In this document: positions 8,640 through 18,212 of the stretch, piece after piece
How the letters are laid out: each line of letters opens with the position of its first letter
How positions within the stretch are numbered: the first letter of the stretch is position 1
DNA from: Pseudomonas tensinigenes
GTDB taxonomy: Bacteria > Pseudomonadota > Gammaproteobacteria > Pseudomonadales > Pseudomonadaceae
Assembly (NCBI RefSeq): GCF_014268445.2
Contig: NZ_CP077089.1
Coordinates: 1,171,501 to 1,235,500, forward strand
DNA length: 64,000 bases
Direction: 5' to 3'
Translations under genes and position numbers: made by a program
The notes under the pieces: model-generated
Told to the model about the DNA's origin: nothing
The model's input: the letters and a program-made list of their open reading frames with translations, nothing else
The model's database searches: none

Positions 8640-9416
8640 TTACCAGCCGAATACTTCGCAGCTGTTGGCGGTGCTGGTGGCGGCCAGTTGTTCGGGGGTG
8701 ATATTCATCAGCTCGGCCAGCGCCGCGCAAATCGCTGGCAAGTGTGCCGGTGAATTGCGAACGCCGGGAAACATCGCAGGCGCCATGTCCGGGGAATCGG
8801 TTTCCAGCACGATCGACTCCAGCGGCAGTTCCGCAATCACTCGATGCATGCGCAACGCCTGTGGCCAGGTCGGCGCGCCGCCCAGACCCAGTTTGAAACC
8901 CAGTTTGATGTACTCCCGCGCTTCTTCACGGCTGCCGGCGAAGGCGTGGATGATTCCCGCGCGTTTGAGCTTGAAGCGTTTGAGCGTTGAGATCACTGCC
9001 GCATGACTACGGCGAACGTGGATTAATGCCGGTAATTCGAAATCCGCGGCCAGTTGTAGCTGCGCCTCAAACAGCGCCTGTTGCCGCTCGCGGTCGAGGG
9101 TTTCGATAAAGTAATCCAGACCGATCTCGCCCACCGCACACAACTGCCGATGACCGCGTAATCGAGTCAGCCAATCACCAAGCGCCGACAAATCTTCGGG
9201 ACGATGCTGATCGAGATACACCGGGTGCAGACCAAACGCCGCGTACAAATCCGCATCGCTCTGCACCAGATCCCACACCCGTTGCCAGTTACCTTCATAG
9301 ACACCCAACACCACCATCCGCCGCACCCCGAGCGCGCGGCTTTCGGCGAGCAACGCCGGGCGATCAGCGTCGAAGTCGGGGAAGTCGAGGTGGGTGTGGC
9401 TGTCGATCAGCTCCAC
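8640..9416 (-). CDS. TatD family metal-dependent hydrolase / DNase
   Basis: This 258-residue TIM-barrel hydrolase starts at GTG 9416 (VELIDSHTHLD). The N-terminal HTHLD motif gives the first metal ligands. GEIGLDYF near residue 97 holds the conserved Glu, HVRRSH near 133 and HAFAG near 153 supply His ligands, and ETDSPDM near 207 is the conserved Asp motif. TatD proteins are 3'-5' exonucleases or quality-control hydrolases; the exact substrate is not shown here. Only 3 bases separate it from fruR, so the two are one leftward operon. It is one of several TatD paralogues usual in Pseudomonas, so no letter is assigned. Confidence 0.9.
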   Translation of the reverse strand: MELIDSHTHLDFPDFDADRPALLAESRALGVRRMVVLGVYEGNWQRVWDLVQSDADLYAAFGLHPVYLDQHRPEDLSALGDWLTRLRGHRQLCAVGEIGLDYFIETLDRERQQALFEAQLQLAADFELPALIHVRRSHAAVISTLKRFKLKRAGIIHAFAGSREEAREYIKLGFKLGLGGAPTWPQALRMHRVIAELPLESIVLETDSPDMAPAMFPGVRNSPAHLPAICAALAELMNITPEQLAATSTANSCEVFGW

Positions 9417-9419
9417 GGC

Positions 9420-10415
9420 TCAGTCCTGGTAAATACGCTGCTTGAAGGTCCGCGCAATGGCCTGCACGCCGGGCCTGTACTCCGACTGCTCGACCGCAGC
9501 CAGCGCCAGTTCCAGCGCCTTGTCGGCGATCAATTGGTGTTGTTGAGCCATGGCGTTGACCGGCAGCGGCAGGAAATCCAGCAACTGCGTATCGCCGAAA
9601 GTGCCGAGGCGCAGCGGGCGCGATTTCAACGGGAAGTCATGCAGCGCATCGAACACGCCCTGCAACAGCACGTAGGAAGTTGTCACCAGTGCGTCGGGCA
9701 AATGCCCCAGACGTTGCAGGAGCTCTTCCATCAACTGCTTGCCGCATTCACGACTGAAAGACTCGGCGTGTTCGACCAGCACTTCGCCTTTGAAATCGAC
9801 CAGCGCTTGTTTGAACCCGGCAGCCCGCTCCTGGCTGATGCTTAGTTCCGGACGCGCACCGAGCAGTACGATCTGCTTCGGTTGCGGGTCAAGCAAGCTC
9901 TGGGTCAGGTGCTGACTGGCTTCGCGGTCGTCACTGATCACCGAGCAGAAATGCTCGGGTTCCATGACCCGGTCGATGGCGATGATCGGCGTGCCTTTGG
10001 CCTGCAACTGACGATAACTGTCATCACCGGCCGGCAGGCAACTGGCAACGATCAGCGCATCGCAACGGCGCGCGCGGAACAGTTGCAGCAACTGGCGCTC
10101 GCTTTCAGGCGCATCGTCGGAGCTGGCTATCAGCAATTGATAGCCGCGCGCCCGCGCACCTTGCTCAAGTAGCTTGGCGATCCGCGCGTAACTGGGGTTT
10201 TCCAGATCCGGCAGAATAAAGCCCAACGTGCGCGTGTGCCGACTGCGCAGCCCGGCCGCTTGAGGGTTCGGCGTGAAGCCGTGCAGATCGACCACCGCCC
10301 GCACCCGCTCGACGGTCGCGGTGCTGATGCGCTGCTGTTCGGCCTTGCCGTTGATGACGTAGCTGGCGGTGGTCACGGACACTCCGGCCAACCGCGCGAT
10401 ATCACTGAGTTTCAA
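9420..10415 (-). CDS. fruR: Catabolite repressor/activator Cra (FruR), LacI family
   Basis: FruR/Cra represses the fructose PTS operon and releases DNA when fructose-1-phosphate binds. The 331-residue protein starts MKLSDIARLAGVSVTTASYV, a LacI-type helix-turn-helix, followed by the hinge helix and a periplasmic-binding-like effector domain from about residue 60. It is divergent from fruB with 308 bases between, which hold the operator TTAAACGTTTCA. tatD follows directly downstream. In Pseudomonas this regulator is a local fructose regulator more than a global one. Confidence 0.94.
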   Translation of the reverse strand: MKLSDIARLAGVSVTTASYVINGKAEQQRISTATVERVRAVVDLHGFTPNPQAAGLRSRHTRTLGFILPDLENPSYARIAKLLEQGARARGYQLLIASSDDAPESERQLLQLFRARRCDALIVASCLPAGDDSYRQLQAKGTPIIAIDRVMEPEHFCSVISDDREASQHLTQSLLDPQPKQIVLLGARPELSISQERAAGFKQALVDFKGEVLVEHAESFSRECGKQLMEELLQRLGHLPDALVTTSYVLLQGVFDALHDFPLKSRPLRLGTFGDTQLLDFLPLPVNAMAQQHQLIADKALELALAAVEQSEYRPGVQAIARTFKQRIYQD

Positions 10416-10560
10416 CCCGGGATTTCCTTGTTTTTTCGAGCTTGCCGCGACATTTTCGCCAATCCTACCCGATTAGGGCAGGCGACTATTGTCGCAGCGC
10501 ATCCGACAAGTTGGACTTCAAGGATGGGACATTATCGAGTAACGTGCCGATCAATCTAGA

Positions 10561-10572
10561 TTAAACGTTTCA
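10561..10572 (+). promoter_or_regulatory. Cra (FruR) operator upstream of fruBKA
   Basis: TTAAACGTTTCA is identical to the operator described for Cra upstream of fruB in P. putida (from memory). It lies 152 bases before the fruB start, in the gap between fruR and fruB. A second palindromic piece, ACGTTTTAGACGT, occurs at about 10588-10600 and may be a weaker site or part of the promoter. The rest of the gap (10416-10560, 10601-10710) shows no other recognisable signal. Confidence 0.8.
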
Positions 10573-10723
10573 GCAAGCGTATTTTCTACGTTTTAGACGT
10601 CTTTGGCCGGTTCTGCCGTGAAACCGCCAAAACTGCCGCTGAAAAGCAAAGCGGTAAAGCGCCTAAGCTGCAAACCATCCAAAACAATACCTGGCACTCA
10701 TGAAGCGCCAAAAAGGAGATCGC

Positions 10724-13585
10724 ATGCTCGAGCTCACTATAGAGCAGATATCCATGGGCCAATCGGCTGTGGATAAACCCGCTGCCTTGCAACTGCTCGC
10801 CAATCACCTGGTGGCCGATGGTCTGGTTGCCGACGGTTACCTCGCTGGATTGCAGGCACGGGAAGCCCAGGGCTCGACCTTTCTCGGTCAAGGTATTGCC
10901 ATTCCCCACGGCACTCCGGAAACCCGCGATCAGGTGTTCGCCACTGGCGTGCGCCTGATGCAGTTCCCGGAAGGCGTGGATTGGGGCGATGGCCAGATCG
11001 TTTATCTGGCGATTGGTATCGCTGCCAAATCCGACGAACACCTGCGCCTGCTGCAACTGCTGACCCGTGCCCTCGGCGAGACCGATCTGGGCCAGGCCCT
11101 GCGTCGCGCCAGTTCACCTGAGGCGCTGCTGAAACTGCTGCAAGGCGCGCCGCAGGAACTGGCGCTGGACGCGCAGATGATTGGCCTCGGTGTCTCCGCC
11201 GATGATTTCGAAGAACTGGTCTGGCGTGGCGCGCGTCTGTTGCGTCAGGCCGATTGTGTGAGCAACGGTTTTGCCGGTGTGTTGCAGCAGGTCGAAGCGC
11301 TGCCGCTGGGCGATGGTTTGTGGTGGCTGCACAGCGAGCAGACCGTGAAGCGTCCGGGGCTGGCATTCGTGACGCCGGACAAACCGATGCGCTACCTCGG
11401 TCAGCCGCTCAGCGGTCTGTTCTGCCTGGCCAGCCTTGGCGAAGCGCACCAAGCGCTGCTCGAACGTTTGTGTGCGTTGCTGATCGAAGGTCGCGGCCAT
11501 GAATTGGGCCGCGCCACCAGCAGTCGCAAAGTTCTCGAAGTGCTCGGTGGTGAATTGCCCGCCGATTGGCCGAGCGCGCGTATTGCCCTGGCCAACGCCC
11601 ATGGCTTGCACGCGCGGCCGGCGAAGATCCTCGCGCAACTGGCGAAGAGTTTTGACGGCGAAATTCGCGTGCGCATCGTCGACGGTCAGGACAGCGCCGT
11701 GTCGGTGAAGAGTTTGAGCAAACTGCTCAGCCTTGGCGCCCGTCGTGGTCAGGTGCTGGAGTTGATCGCCGAGCCGAGCATTGCCGCCGACGCTTTGCCG
11801 GCACTCTTGGCTGCCATCGAAGAAGGCCTCGGCGAAGAAGTCGAGCCGCTGCCAGCGGTGAGTCAACAGCGCGAGGTCATTGCCGACATCGCCGAAGTGC
11901 TGATCGCTCCGGCATCCGGCGCACAGTTGCAAGCAATCCCGGCAGCACCCGGCATCGCCATCGGGCCTGCGCATATTCAAGTTCAGCAAACCATCGATTA
12001 CCCCTTGCGCGGCGAGTCCGCCGCCGTCGAGCGCGAACGTCTCAAGCAAGCGCTCAGCGATGTGCGCAGCGACATTCAGGGCCTGATCGAACGCAGCAAA
12101 GCCAAAGCCATCCGCGAGATTTTCATCACCCATCAGGAAATGCTCGACGACCCGGAACTCACCGATGAAGTCGACACCCGCCTCAAGCAGGGCGAAAGCG
12201 CCGAAGCGGCGTGGATGGCGGTGATCGAGGCGGCTGCCAAACAACAGGAATCGCTGCAAGACGCGTTGCTCGCAGAGCGCGCGGCGGACTTGCGTGACGT
12301 CGGTCGCCGCGTGCTGGCGCAACTGTGTGGCGTGCAAACGGCGAGCGAGCCTGAGCAACCGTACATTCTGGTGATGGACGAGGTCGGCCCGTCCGACGTC
12401 GCGCGGCTGGACCCGGCACGTGTCGCGGGGATTCTTACCGCACGCGGCGGCGCCACCGCGCACAGTGCAATTGTTGCGCGTGCCCTAGGGATTCCGGCGC
12501 TGGTCGGCGCTGGTGCGGCAGTGTTGCTGCTGAAACCGGGCACGCCGTTGCTGCTCGACGGTCAACGCGGTCGCCTGCACGTCGACGCCGATGCGGCGAC
12601 GTTGCAACGCGCCACCGAAGAACGCGACAACCGCGAGCAACGCCTGAAGATTGCCGCTGAACAACGCCATCAACCGGCTCACACCACCGACGGTCACGCG
12701 GTCGAAGTGTTCGCCAACATCGGCGAAAGCGCGGGCGTGATCAGCGCGGTGGAGCAGGGCGCCGAAGGCATCGGTCTGCTGCGTACCGAACTGATTTTCA
12801 TGGCCCATCCGCAAGCGCCGGACGAGGCGACGCAAGAAACCGAATATCGTCGTGTGCTCGACGGTCTCGCCGGTCGCCCGTTGGTGGTGCGCACGCTGGA
12901 CGTCGGCGGCGACAAACCGCTGCCGTATTGGCCGATCGCCAAAGAAGAAAATCCGTTCCTCGGCGTGCGCGGCATTCGCCTGACCTTGCAGCGACCGCAG
13001 ATCATGGAAGCGCAATTGCGCGCCCTGCTGCGTTCGGCGGATAACCGTCCGTTGCGAATCATGTTCCCGATGGTCGGCAGCGTTGAAGAGTGGCGTCAGG
13101 CCCGCGACATGACCGAACGTCTGCGCCTGGAAATCCCGGTTGCTGATCTGCAACTGGGGATCATGATCGAAGTGCCGTCCGCTGCTTTGCTCGCACCGGT
13201 ATTGGCCAAGGAAGTCGACTTCTTCAGCGTCGGCACCAACGACCTCACGCAATACACTCTGGCCATCGACCGTGGTCACCCGACCCTGTCGGCGCAGGCG
13301 GATGGCTTGCACCCGGCGGTGCTGCAACTGATCGACATCACCGTGCGCGCGGCCCATGCCCATGGCAAATGGGTCGGTGTCTGCGGCGAGCTGGCAGCGG
13401 ACCCGCTGGCCGTGCCGGTGTTGGTTGGCCTCGGCGTCGATGAACTCAGCGTGTCCGGGCGCAGCATTGCCGAAGTCAAGGCGCGCATCCGCGAACTCAG
13501 CCTGAACCAGGCGCAAACCCTTGCTCAACAGGCCCTGGCCGTGGGCAGCGCCAACGAAGTACGCGCACTAGTGGAGGCCCTGTAA
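10724..13585 (+). CDS. fruB: Fructose PTS multiphosphoryl transfer protein (EIIA-HPr-EI)
   Basis: FruB carries phosphate from PEP to FruA. The 953-residue fusion starts at ATG 10724, which has AAAAAGGAG just upstream; the earlier ATG at 10700 has none. Order: EIIA-Fru with active His62 (AIPHGTPETRD); a linker domain; HPr with His296 (AHGLHARPAK); and Enzyme I with phospho-His580 (GGATAHSAIVARALGIPAL). The PEP-binding barrel ends with GVCGELAADP. It replaces a separate EI/HPr for sugar transport, as is usual in Pseudomonas. It shares one base with fruK (TAATG), so translation is coupled. The operon is predicted to be induced by fructose through Cra. Confidence 0.97.
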   Translation: MLELTIEQISMGQSAVDKPAALQLLANHLVADGLVADGYLAGLQAREAQGSTFLGQGIAIPHGTPETRDQVFATGVRLMQFPEGVDWGDGQIVYLAIGIAAKSDEHLRLLQLLTRALGETDLGQALRRASSPEALLKLLQGAPQELALDAQMIGLGVSADDFEELVWRGARLLRQADCVSNGFAGVLQQVEALPLGDGLWWLHSEQTVKRPGLAFVTPDKPMRYLGQPLSGLFCLASLGEAHQALLERLCALLIEGRGHELGRATSSRKVLEVLGGELPADWPSARIALANAHGLHARPAKILAQLAKSFDGEIRVRIVDGQDSAVSVKSLSKLLSLGARRGQVLELIAEPSIAADALPALLAAIEEGLGEEVEPLPAVSQQREVIADIAEVLIAPASGAQLQAIPAAPGIAIGPAHIQVQQTIDYPLRGESAAVERERLKQALSDVRSDIQGLIERSKAKAIREIFITHQEMLDDPELTDEVDTRLKQGESAEAAWMAVIEAAAKQQESLQDALLAERAADLRDVGRRVLAQLCGVQTASEPEQPYILVMDEVGPSDVARLDPARVAGILTARGGATAHSAIVARALGIPALVGAGAAVLLLKPGTPLLLDGQRGRLHVDADAATLQRATEERDNREQRLKIAAEQRHQPAHTTDGHAVEVFANIGESAGVISAVEQGAEGIGLLRTELIFMAHPQAPDEATQETEYRRVLDGLAGRPLVVRTLDVGGDKPLPYWPIAKEENPFLGVRGIRLTLQRPQIMEAQLRALLRSADNRPLRIMFPMVGSVEEWRQARDMTERLRLEIPVADLQLGIMIEVPSAALLAPVLAKEVDFFSVGTNDLTQYTLAIDRGHPTLSAQADGLHPAVLQLIDITVRAAHAHGKWVGVCGELAADPLAVPVLVGLGVDELSVSGRSIAEVKARIRELSLNQAQTLAQQALAVGSANEVRALVEAL

Positions 13586-14526
13586 TGGCCAAGATTCTTA
13601 CCCTGACCCTCAACCCGGCGCTCGACCTCACCGTTGAGTTGCCGCGACTGGAGGCCGGTCAGGTCAATCGCAGCGACGAGATGCACACTCACGCCGCCGG
13701 CAAAGGCGTGAACGTCGCGCAAGTGCTGGCCGACCTTGGTCATCAACTCACGGTCAGCGGGTTTCTCGGCGAAGACAACCTGCAAGCGTTCGAAACCCTG
13801 TTCGCCAAGCGCGGATTTGTCGACGCGTTTATCCGCGTGCCGGGTGAGACGCGCAGCAATGTCAAGGTAGCCGAACAGGATGGCCGCATCACCGACATCA
13901 ACGGCCCGGGGCCGGTGGTCGACGCGGCTGCACAGCAAGCGTTGCTGGAGCGTCTGGTGCAGATTGCGCCGGGACATGACGCGGTGGTGGTCGCCGGCAG
14001 TTTGCCGCGTGGCGTAACCGCGCAGTGGTTGCGTGAACTGATCGAGCGGCTCAACCAGCTCGGTCTGAAAGTCGCTCTCGACTCCAGCGGCGAAGCGTTG
14101 CGCGAAGCTTTGAAAGCCAGTCCATGGTTGATCAAACCGAACACCGAAGAACTCGCCGACGCCCTCGGTTGCGACGTGGTTTCTCACACGGCGGAAGCGC
14201 AAGCAGCGGCGCGTTTGCATGCGCAAGGCATCGAGCACGTGGTGATTTCTCACGGTGCTGATGGCGTGAACTGGTTCAGCGTCGGTTCGGCACTGCATGC
14301 CACGCCGCCGAAGGTCAGCGTCGCCAGCACGGTCGGTGCCGGCGATTCCTTGCTGGCCGGCATGCTCCACGGTTTGCTCAGCGCCGACACGCCTGAACAA
14401 ACTCTGCGCACGGCCACCGCAATTGCGGCGATGGCGGTGACCCAGATCGGTTTCGGCATCAACGACGCTGCGCAACTGGCGCAGCTCGAACAGGGCGTGC
14501 GCGTGCGTCCCCTGACAGAACAATAA
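13585..14526 (+). CDS. fruK: 1-phosphofructokinase
   Basis: FruK phosphorylates fructose-1-phosphate, made by the PTS, to fructose-1,6-bisphosphate. The 313-residue PfkB-family kinase has the N-terminal TLNPALDLTVEL substrate motif, the glycine pair region AAGKGVNVAQVL near residue 38 and the C-terminal GAGDSLLAGM motif whose Asp254 is the likely catalytic base. It is the middle gene of fruBKA, overlapping fruB by one base and followed by fruA after 11 bases. It also consumes the Cra inducer, which sets operon feedback. Confidence 0.97.
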   Translation: MAKILTLTLNPALDLTVELPRLEAGQVNRSDEMHTHAAGKGVNVAQVLADLGHQLTVSGFLGEDNLQAFETLFAKRGFVDAFIRVPGETRSNVKVAEQDGRITDINGPGPVVDAAAQQALLERLVQIAPGHDAVVVAGSLPRGVTAQWLRELIERLNQLGLKVALDSSGEALREALKASPWLIKPNTEELADALGCDVVSHTAEAQAAARLHAQGIEHVVISHGADGVNWFSVGSALHATPPKVSVASTVGAGDSLLAGMLHGLLSADTPEQTLRTATAIAAMAVTQIGFGINDAAQLAQLEQGVRVRPLTEQ

Positions 14527-14537
14527 GAGGGTTTGTC

Positions 14538-16271
14538 ATGAAATTAGCCATTGTTACGGCTTGCCCGAACGGCATGGTCACCAGTGTGCTGTGCGCGCGT
14601 TTGCTCGATGCGGCGGCGCAGCGTCAGGGCTGGAGCACCAGCGTTGAAGTGGTCGATGCGGCGCACCCCGAACGCGAATTGTCGGCGGCGACCATTGCCG
14701 CGGCCGAGTGGGTTTTGCTGGTCGCCACCGGCGCGGTCGACATGACGCGTTTTGTCGGTAAACGTGTTTTCCAGATTGCCCCGGCGCAGGCGTTGCAGGA
14801 TGTTGAAGCGGTGCTGCGTCGTGGTGCTGAAGAGGCTGAAGTTTACGTCGCCGGCGCTGTTGAACCGGTTGCTGATGCGCCGCGCGCGCCACGCCTCGTC
14901 GCCATCACCGCGTGCCCGACCGGTGTCGCCCACACCTTCATGGCCGCCGAAGCTTTGCAGCAAACTGCCAAGCGTCTGGGCTATGAATTGCAGGTCGAAA
15001 CCCAAGGCTCGGTGGGCGCGAAAACCCCATTGAGCGCAGCGGCGATTGCCGAAGCCGACGTGGTGTTGCTGGCGGCGGATATCGAAGTCGCCACCGAGCG
15101 ATTCGCCGGCAAGAAAATTTATCGCTGCGGCACTGGCATTGCGTTGAAACAGTCCGAGGCGACGCTGAAAAAAGCGCTGGCCGAAGGTGTTGTGGAAAGT
15201 GCTGCGGGTGACGGCAAGGCACCGGCCAAGCAAGAAAAAACCGGCGTCTACAAACACCTGCTGACCGGCGTGTCGTTCATGCTGCCGATGGTGGTGGCCG
15301 GCGGTTTGATGATCGCGCTGTCGTTTGTGTTCGGCATCACCGCGTTCAAGGAAGAAGGCACGCTGGCGGCCGCGCTGATGCAGATCGGCGGCGAGACCGC
15401 GTTCAAGTTGATGGTGCCGTTGCTGGCCGGTTACATCGCCTATTCGATTGCCGACCGTCCGGGCCTGGCGCCGGGGATGATCGGTGGTTTGCTGGCGAGC
15501 ACGCTGGGCGCCGGGTTTATCGGCGGGATCGTCGCCGGTTTTATCGCCGGGTACGCGGCGAAGGCGATCAGCCGTTATGTCGCGTTGCCGCAAAGTCTCG
15601 AAGCGCTGAAACCGATTCTGATCATCCCGTTGTTCGCCAGTCTGTTTACCGGGCTGGTGATGATTTACGTGGTCGGCAAACCGGTCGCCGGCATGCTCGG
15701 GGCGCTAACGCATTTCCTCGATAGCATGGGCACCACCAACGCGATTCTGCTCGGTGTGTTGCTCGGCAGCATGATGTGCGTCGACCTCGGCGGGCCGATC
15801 AACAAAGCCGCGTATGCGTTCTCTGTGGGGCTGCTGGCGTCGCAGAGTTATGCGCCGATGGCGGCGACGATGGCGGCGGGCATGGTGCCACCGATTGGCT
15901 TGGGTATCGCTACGTTTATTGCGCGGAGAAAGTTTGCCCAGACTGAGCGCGAGGCCGGCAAAGCGGCGCTGGTGCTGGGGTTGTGCTTTATCTCCGAGGG
16001 GGCGATTCCGTTTGCCGCGAAAGACCCGTTGCGGGTGATCCCGGCGAGCATTGCCGGCGGTGCGTTGACCGGTGCGTTGTCGATGTACTTCGGCTGCAAA
16101 CTGATGGCGCCGCACGGTGGCTTGTTTGTGCTGGCGATCCCGAATGCGATCAATCATGCGCTGCTGTATTTGCTGGCGATTGTCGCCGGTAGTTTGTTGA
16201 CCGCTGTGGTCTATGCGACGGTCAAACGCCCGGAAGCCGTCGAGTTGGCCCTGGAACCCGCCAAGGCCTGA
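14538..16271 (+). CDS. fruA: Fructose PTS permease EIIB'BC
   Basis: FruA is the inner-membrane fructose transporter that phosphorylates its sugar to fructose-1-phosphate. Of 577 residues, about 1-100 form the duplicated EIIB' domain (Cys9 in TACPNG), about 115-215 the functional EIIB domain (Cys126 in TACPTGVAHTF) and 235-565 the EIIC membrane domain, starting after a charged linker with GVSFMLPMVVAGG. Several hydrophobic helices and the GLAPGMIGG and DLGGPINK stretches are typical. AGAGGG precedes the ATG. It ends the operon, with a REPIN and no clear terminator after it. Confidence 0.97.
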   Translation: MKLAIVTACPNGMVTSVLCARLLDAAAQRQGWSTSVEVVDAAHPERELSAATIAAAEWVLLVATGAVDMTRFVGKRVFQIAPAQALQDVEAVLRRGAEEAEVYVAGAVEPVADAPRAPRLVAITACPTGVAHTFMAAEALQQTAKRLGYELQVETQGSVGAKTPLSAAAIAEADVVLLAADIEVATERFAGKKIYRCGTGIALKQSEATLKKALAEGVVESAAGDGKAPAKQEKTGVYKHLLTGVSFMLPMVVAGGLMIALSFVFGITAFKEEGTLAAALMQIGGETAFKLMVPLLAGYIAYSIADRPGLAPGMIGGLLASTLGAGFIGGIVAGFIAGYAAKAISRYVALPQSLEALKPILIIPLFASLFTGLVMIYVVGKPVAGMLGALTHFLDSMGTTNAILLGVLLGSMMCVDLGGPINKAAYAFSVGLLASQSYAPMAATMAAGMVPPIGLGIATFIARRKFAQTEREAGKAALVLGLCFISEGAIPFAAKDPLRVIPASIAGGALTGALSMYFGCKLMAPHGGLFVLAIPNAINHALLYLLAIVAGSLLTAVVYATVKRPEAVELALEPAKA

Positions 16272-16289
16272 CTGACAACACAAATCCCC

Positions 16290-16378
16290 TGTGGGAGCGA
16301 GCCTGCTCGCGAATGCAATCTGCCAGCGACATGTATGTTGACTGGCACACCGCTTTCGCGAGCAGGCTCGCTCCCACA
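16290..16378. repeat. REPIN, type A
   Basis: TGTGGGAGCGAGCCTGCTCG and its inverse CGAGCAGGCTCGCTCCCACA flank about 45 bases. It lies between fruA and the PhoD-type gene. Confidence 0.92.
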
Positions 16379-16446
16379 ATGGTTAGTGGTGTCATGGCGA
16401 GTTCATATAGGCGTGCTTAAGTTTTCCTTTTTTCAGGGAGAACACC

Positions 16447-17988
16447 ATGAGCGATTTCAACCCCGGTCGCCGGCGTGTCATGCAAGTCGTCGGCGCCGGA
16501 TTGCTGATGCCAGGCCTGGCGCCGGCGGTGATTGCTTCGGTCAAGGACCGCCCGCAACTGACCGATGGCGTGCAGTCCGGCGACCTGCAAGGCGACCGCG
16601 CGATGATCTGGAGCCGCAGCGATCGTCCCGCGCATATGGTGGTCGAGTGGGACACTCGCAGCCAGTTTCGTCACCCGCGCCGTGTGGTCTCGGCGCTCGC
16701 CGATGCCCGCAGCGACTTCACCGCCCGCGTTGAGCTCACCGGGCTGCCCGCCGATCAGGCGATTTTCTATCGCGTGTACTTCAAGGACGCCCGCACCGGT
16801 GTCGCCAGCGAACCGTGGCTCGGCCACCTGCGCAGCGCACCGACGGCACGGCGCAATATTCGTTTCGTCTGGAGCGGCGACACCGTCGGCCAGGGCTTCG
16901 GCATCAACCCGGACATCGGCGGCATGCGCATCTATGAAGCCATGCGTCTGCGCCTGCCGGACTTCTTTATCCACAGCGGCGACACCATCTACGCCGACGG
17001 CCCGGTGCCCGCGCAGCTCACCACCGAAAACGGTCGCATCTGGCGCAACCTTACCACCGAAGCCAAGAGCAAAGTCGCACAGACCCTCGACGACTATCGC
17101 GGCAACTACCGCTACAACCTGATGGACGAAAACATCCGCCGCTTCAACGCCGAAGTGCCGCAGATCTGGCAGTGGGACGACCATGAGGTGGTCAACAACT
17201 GGTCGCCGGGCAAGCAACTCGACGAGCGTTATCAGGAGAAAGATATCCACACCCTGGTCGGCCGTGCACGTAAGGCCTGGCTGGAATATTCACCGATGCG
17301 TTTGCAGGCCGCCGACGGTGGCGGGCGGATTTATCGCAAGCTCAGTTACGGGCCGATGCTCGATGTGTTCGTGCTCGACATGCGCAGTTACCGCGGCGCC
17401 AATGACGACAACCTTGGCGCGGCGAAACCGTTCCTGGGTCGCGAGCAACTGGACTGGCTCAAGCGCGGCTTGAAGAAATCCAAAGCGCAATGGAAGGTCA
17501 TCGCCGCGGACATGCCGATTGGTCTGGGCGTGCCGGATGGCGAGGTCAGCCCGGGTGTGGCGCGTTGGGAAGCGGTGGCTAATGGTGACCCGGGACCGGC
17601 GCAGGGGCGCGAGGTGGAAATCGCCGAATTGCTCGGTTATCTGCGCGCGCAGCAGGTGCGCAATTTTGTCTTTCTAACGGCGGACGTGCATTACTGCGCG
17701 GCGCATCACTATCACCCTGATCGCGCGGCGTTTCAGGATTTCGAACCGTTCTGGGAGTTTGTCGCGGGGCCGCTGAACGCCGGGAGCTTTGGGCCTAATC
17801 CGCTGGATAAGACCTTTGGTCCGGAGGTGGTGTTCGAGAAGGCTCCGCCGGCGCAGAACACGTCACCGTTTGCCGGGTTTCAGTTTTTTGGCGAGGTGAA
17901 TATTGACGGGGGGAGTGGGGAGATGAGTGTGGTGTTGCGGGATTTGAATGGGGTGGCGGTTTTTGAGAAGAAGTTGCAGCCCGCTTAA
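16447..17988 (+). CDS. phoD: PhoD-type alkaline phosphatase / phosphodiesterase, Tat exported
   Basis: PhoD enzymes are secreted Ca/Fe phosphatases that release phosphate from monoesters and diesters. The 513-residue protein starts MSDFNPGRRRVMQVVGAG, a twin-arginine signal peptide with RRRVM. The family motifs are present: an N-terminal Fn3-like PhoD_N domain from about residue 35; the metallophosphatase core with SGDTIYADGP near 178; WDDHEVVNNW near 242; and TADVHYCAAHHY near 416. GGGAG precedes the start. A Pho box was not recognised. It stands alone between a REPIN and a type D repeat. Confidence 0.9.
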   Translation: MSDFNPGRRRVMQVVGAGLLMPGLAPAVIASVKDRPQLTDGVQSGDLQGDRAMIWSRSDRPAHMVVEWDTRSQFRHPRRVVSALADARSDFTARVELTGLPADQAIFYRVYFKDARTGVASEPWLGHLRSAPTARRNIRFVWSGDTVGQGFGINPDIGGMRIYEAMRLRLPDFFIHSGDTIYADGPVPAQLTTENGRIWRNLTTEAKSKVAQTLDDYRGNYRYNLMDENIRRFNAEVPQIWQWDDHEVVNNWSPGKQLDERYQEKDIHTLVGRARKAWLEYSPMRLQAADGGGRIYRKLSYGPMLDVFVLDMRSYRGANDDNLGAAKPFLGREQLDWLKRGLKKSKAQWKVIAADMPIGLGVPDGEVSPGVARWEAVANGDPGPAQGREVEIAELLGYLRAQQVRNFVFLTADVHYCAAHHYHPDRAAFQDFEPFWEFVAGPLNAGSFGPNPLDKTFGPEVVFEKAPPAQNTSPFAGFQFFGEVNIDGGSGEMSVVLRDLNGVAVFEKKLQPA

Positions 17989-18002
17989 AGATCAAAAGCT
18001 GA

Positions 18003-18209
18003 CCCTCACCCCAGCCCTCTCCCGGAGGGAGAGGGGGCTGACCGAGTTGTCTTGCGTCATACATCGACCTGTGAGATCGAGTCGATTATGAGATCAGCAC
18101 AAAGCCTTTCTCGATTATGGATTCGGTAAAGCAGTCGCAGGTCGGCGTACATCTCAAGCATCCCCCAATCAGTCCCCTCTCCCTTTGGGAGAGGGTTAGG
18201 GTGAGGGGC
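18003..18209. repeat. Type D inverted-repeat element, one unit
   Basis: The element opens with CCCTCACCCCAGCCCTCTCC and closes with GGGAGAGGGTTAGGGTGAGG, the inverse. About 140 bases lie between, with GACCGAGTTGTC and CATCGACCTG...CAGGTCGGCG as smaller parts. It ends 3 bases before the reductase stop codon, filling the gap to phoD. Confidence 0.85.
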
Positions 18210-18212
18210 TCT

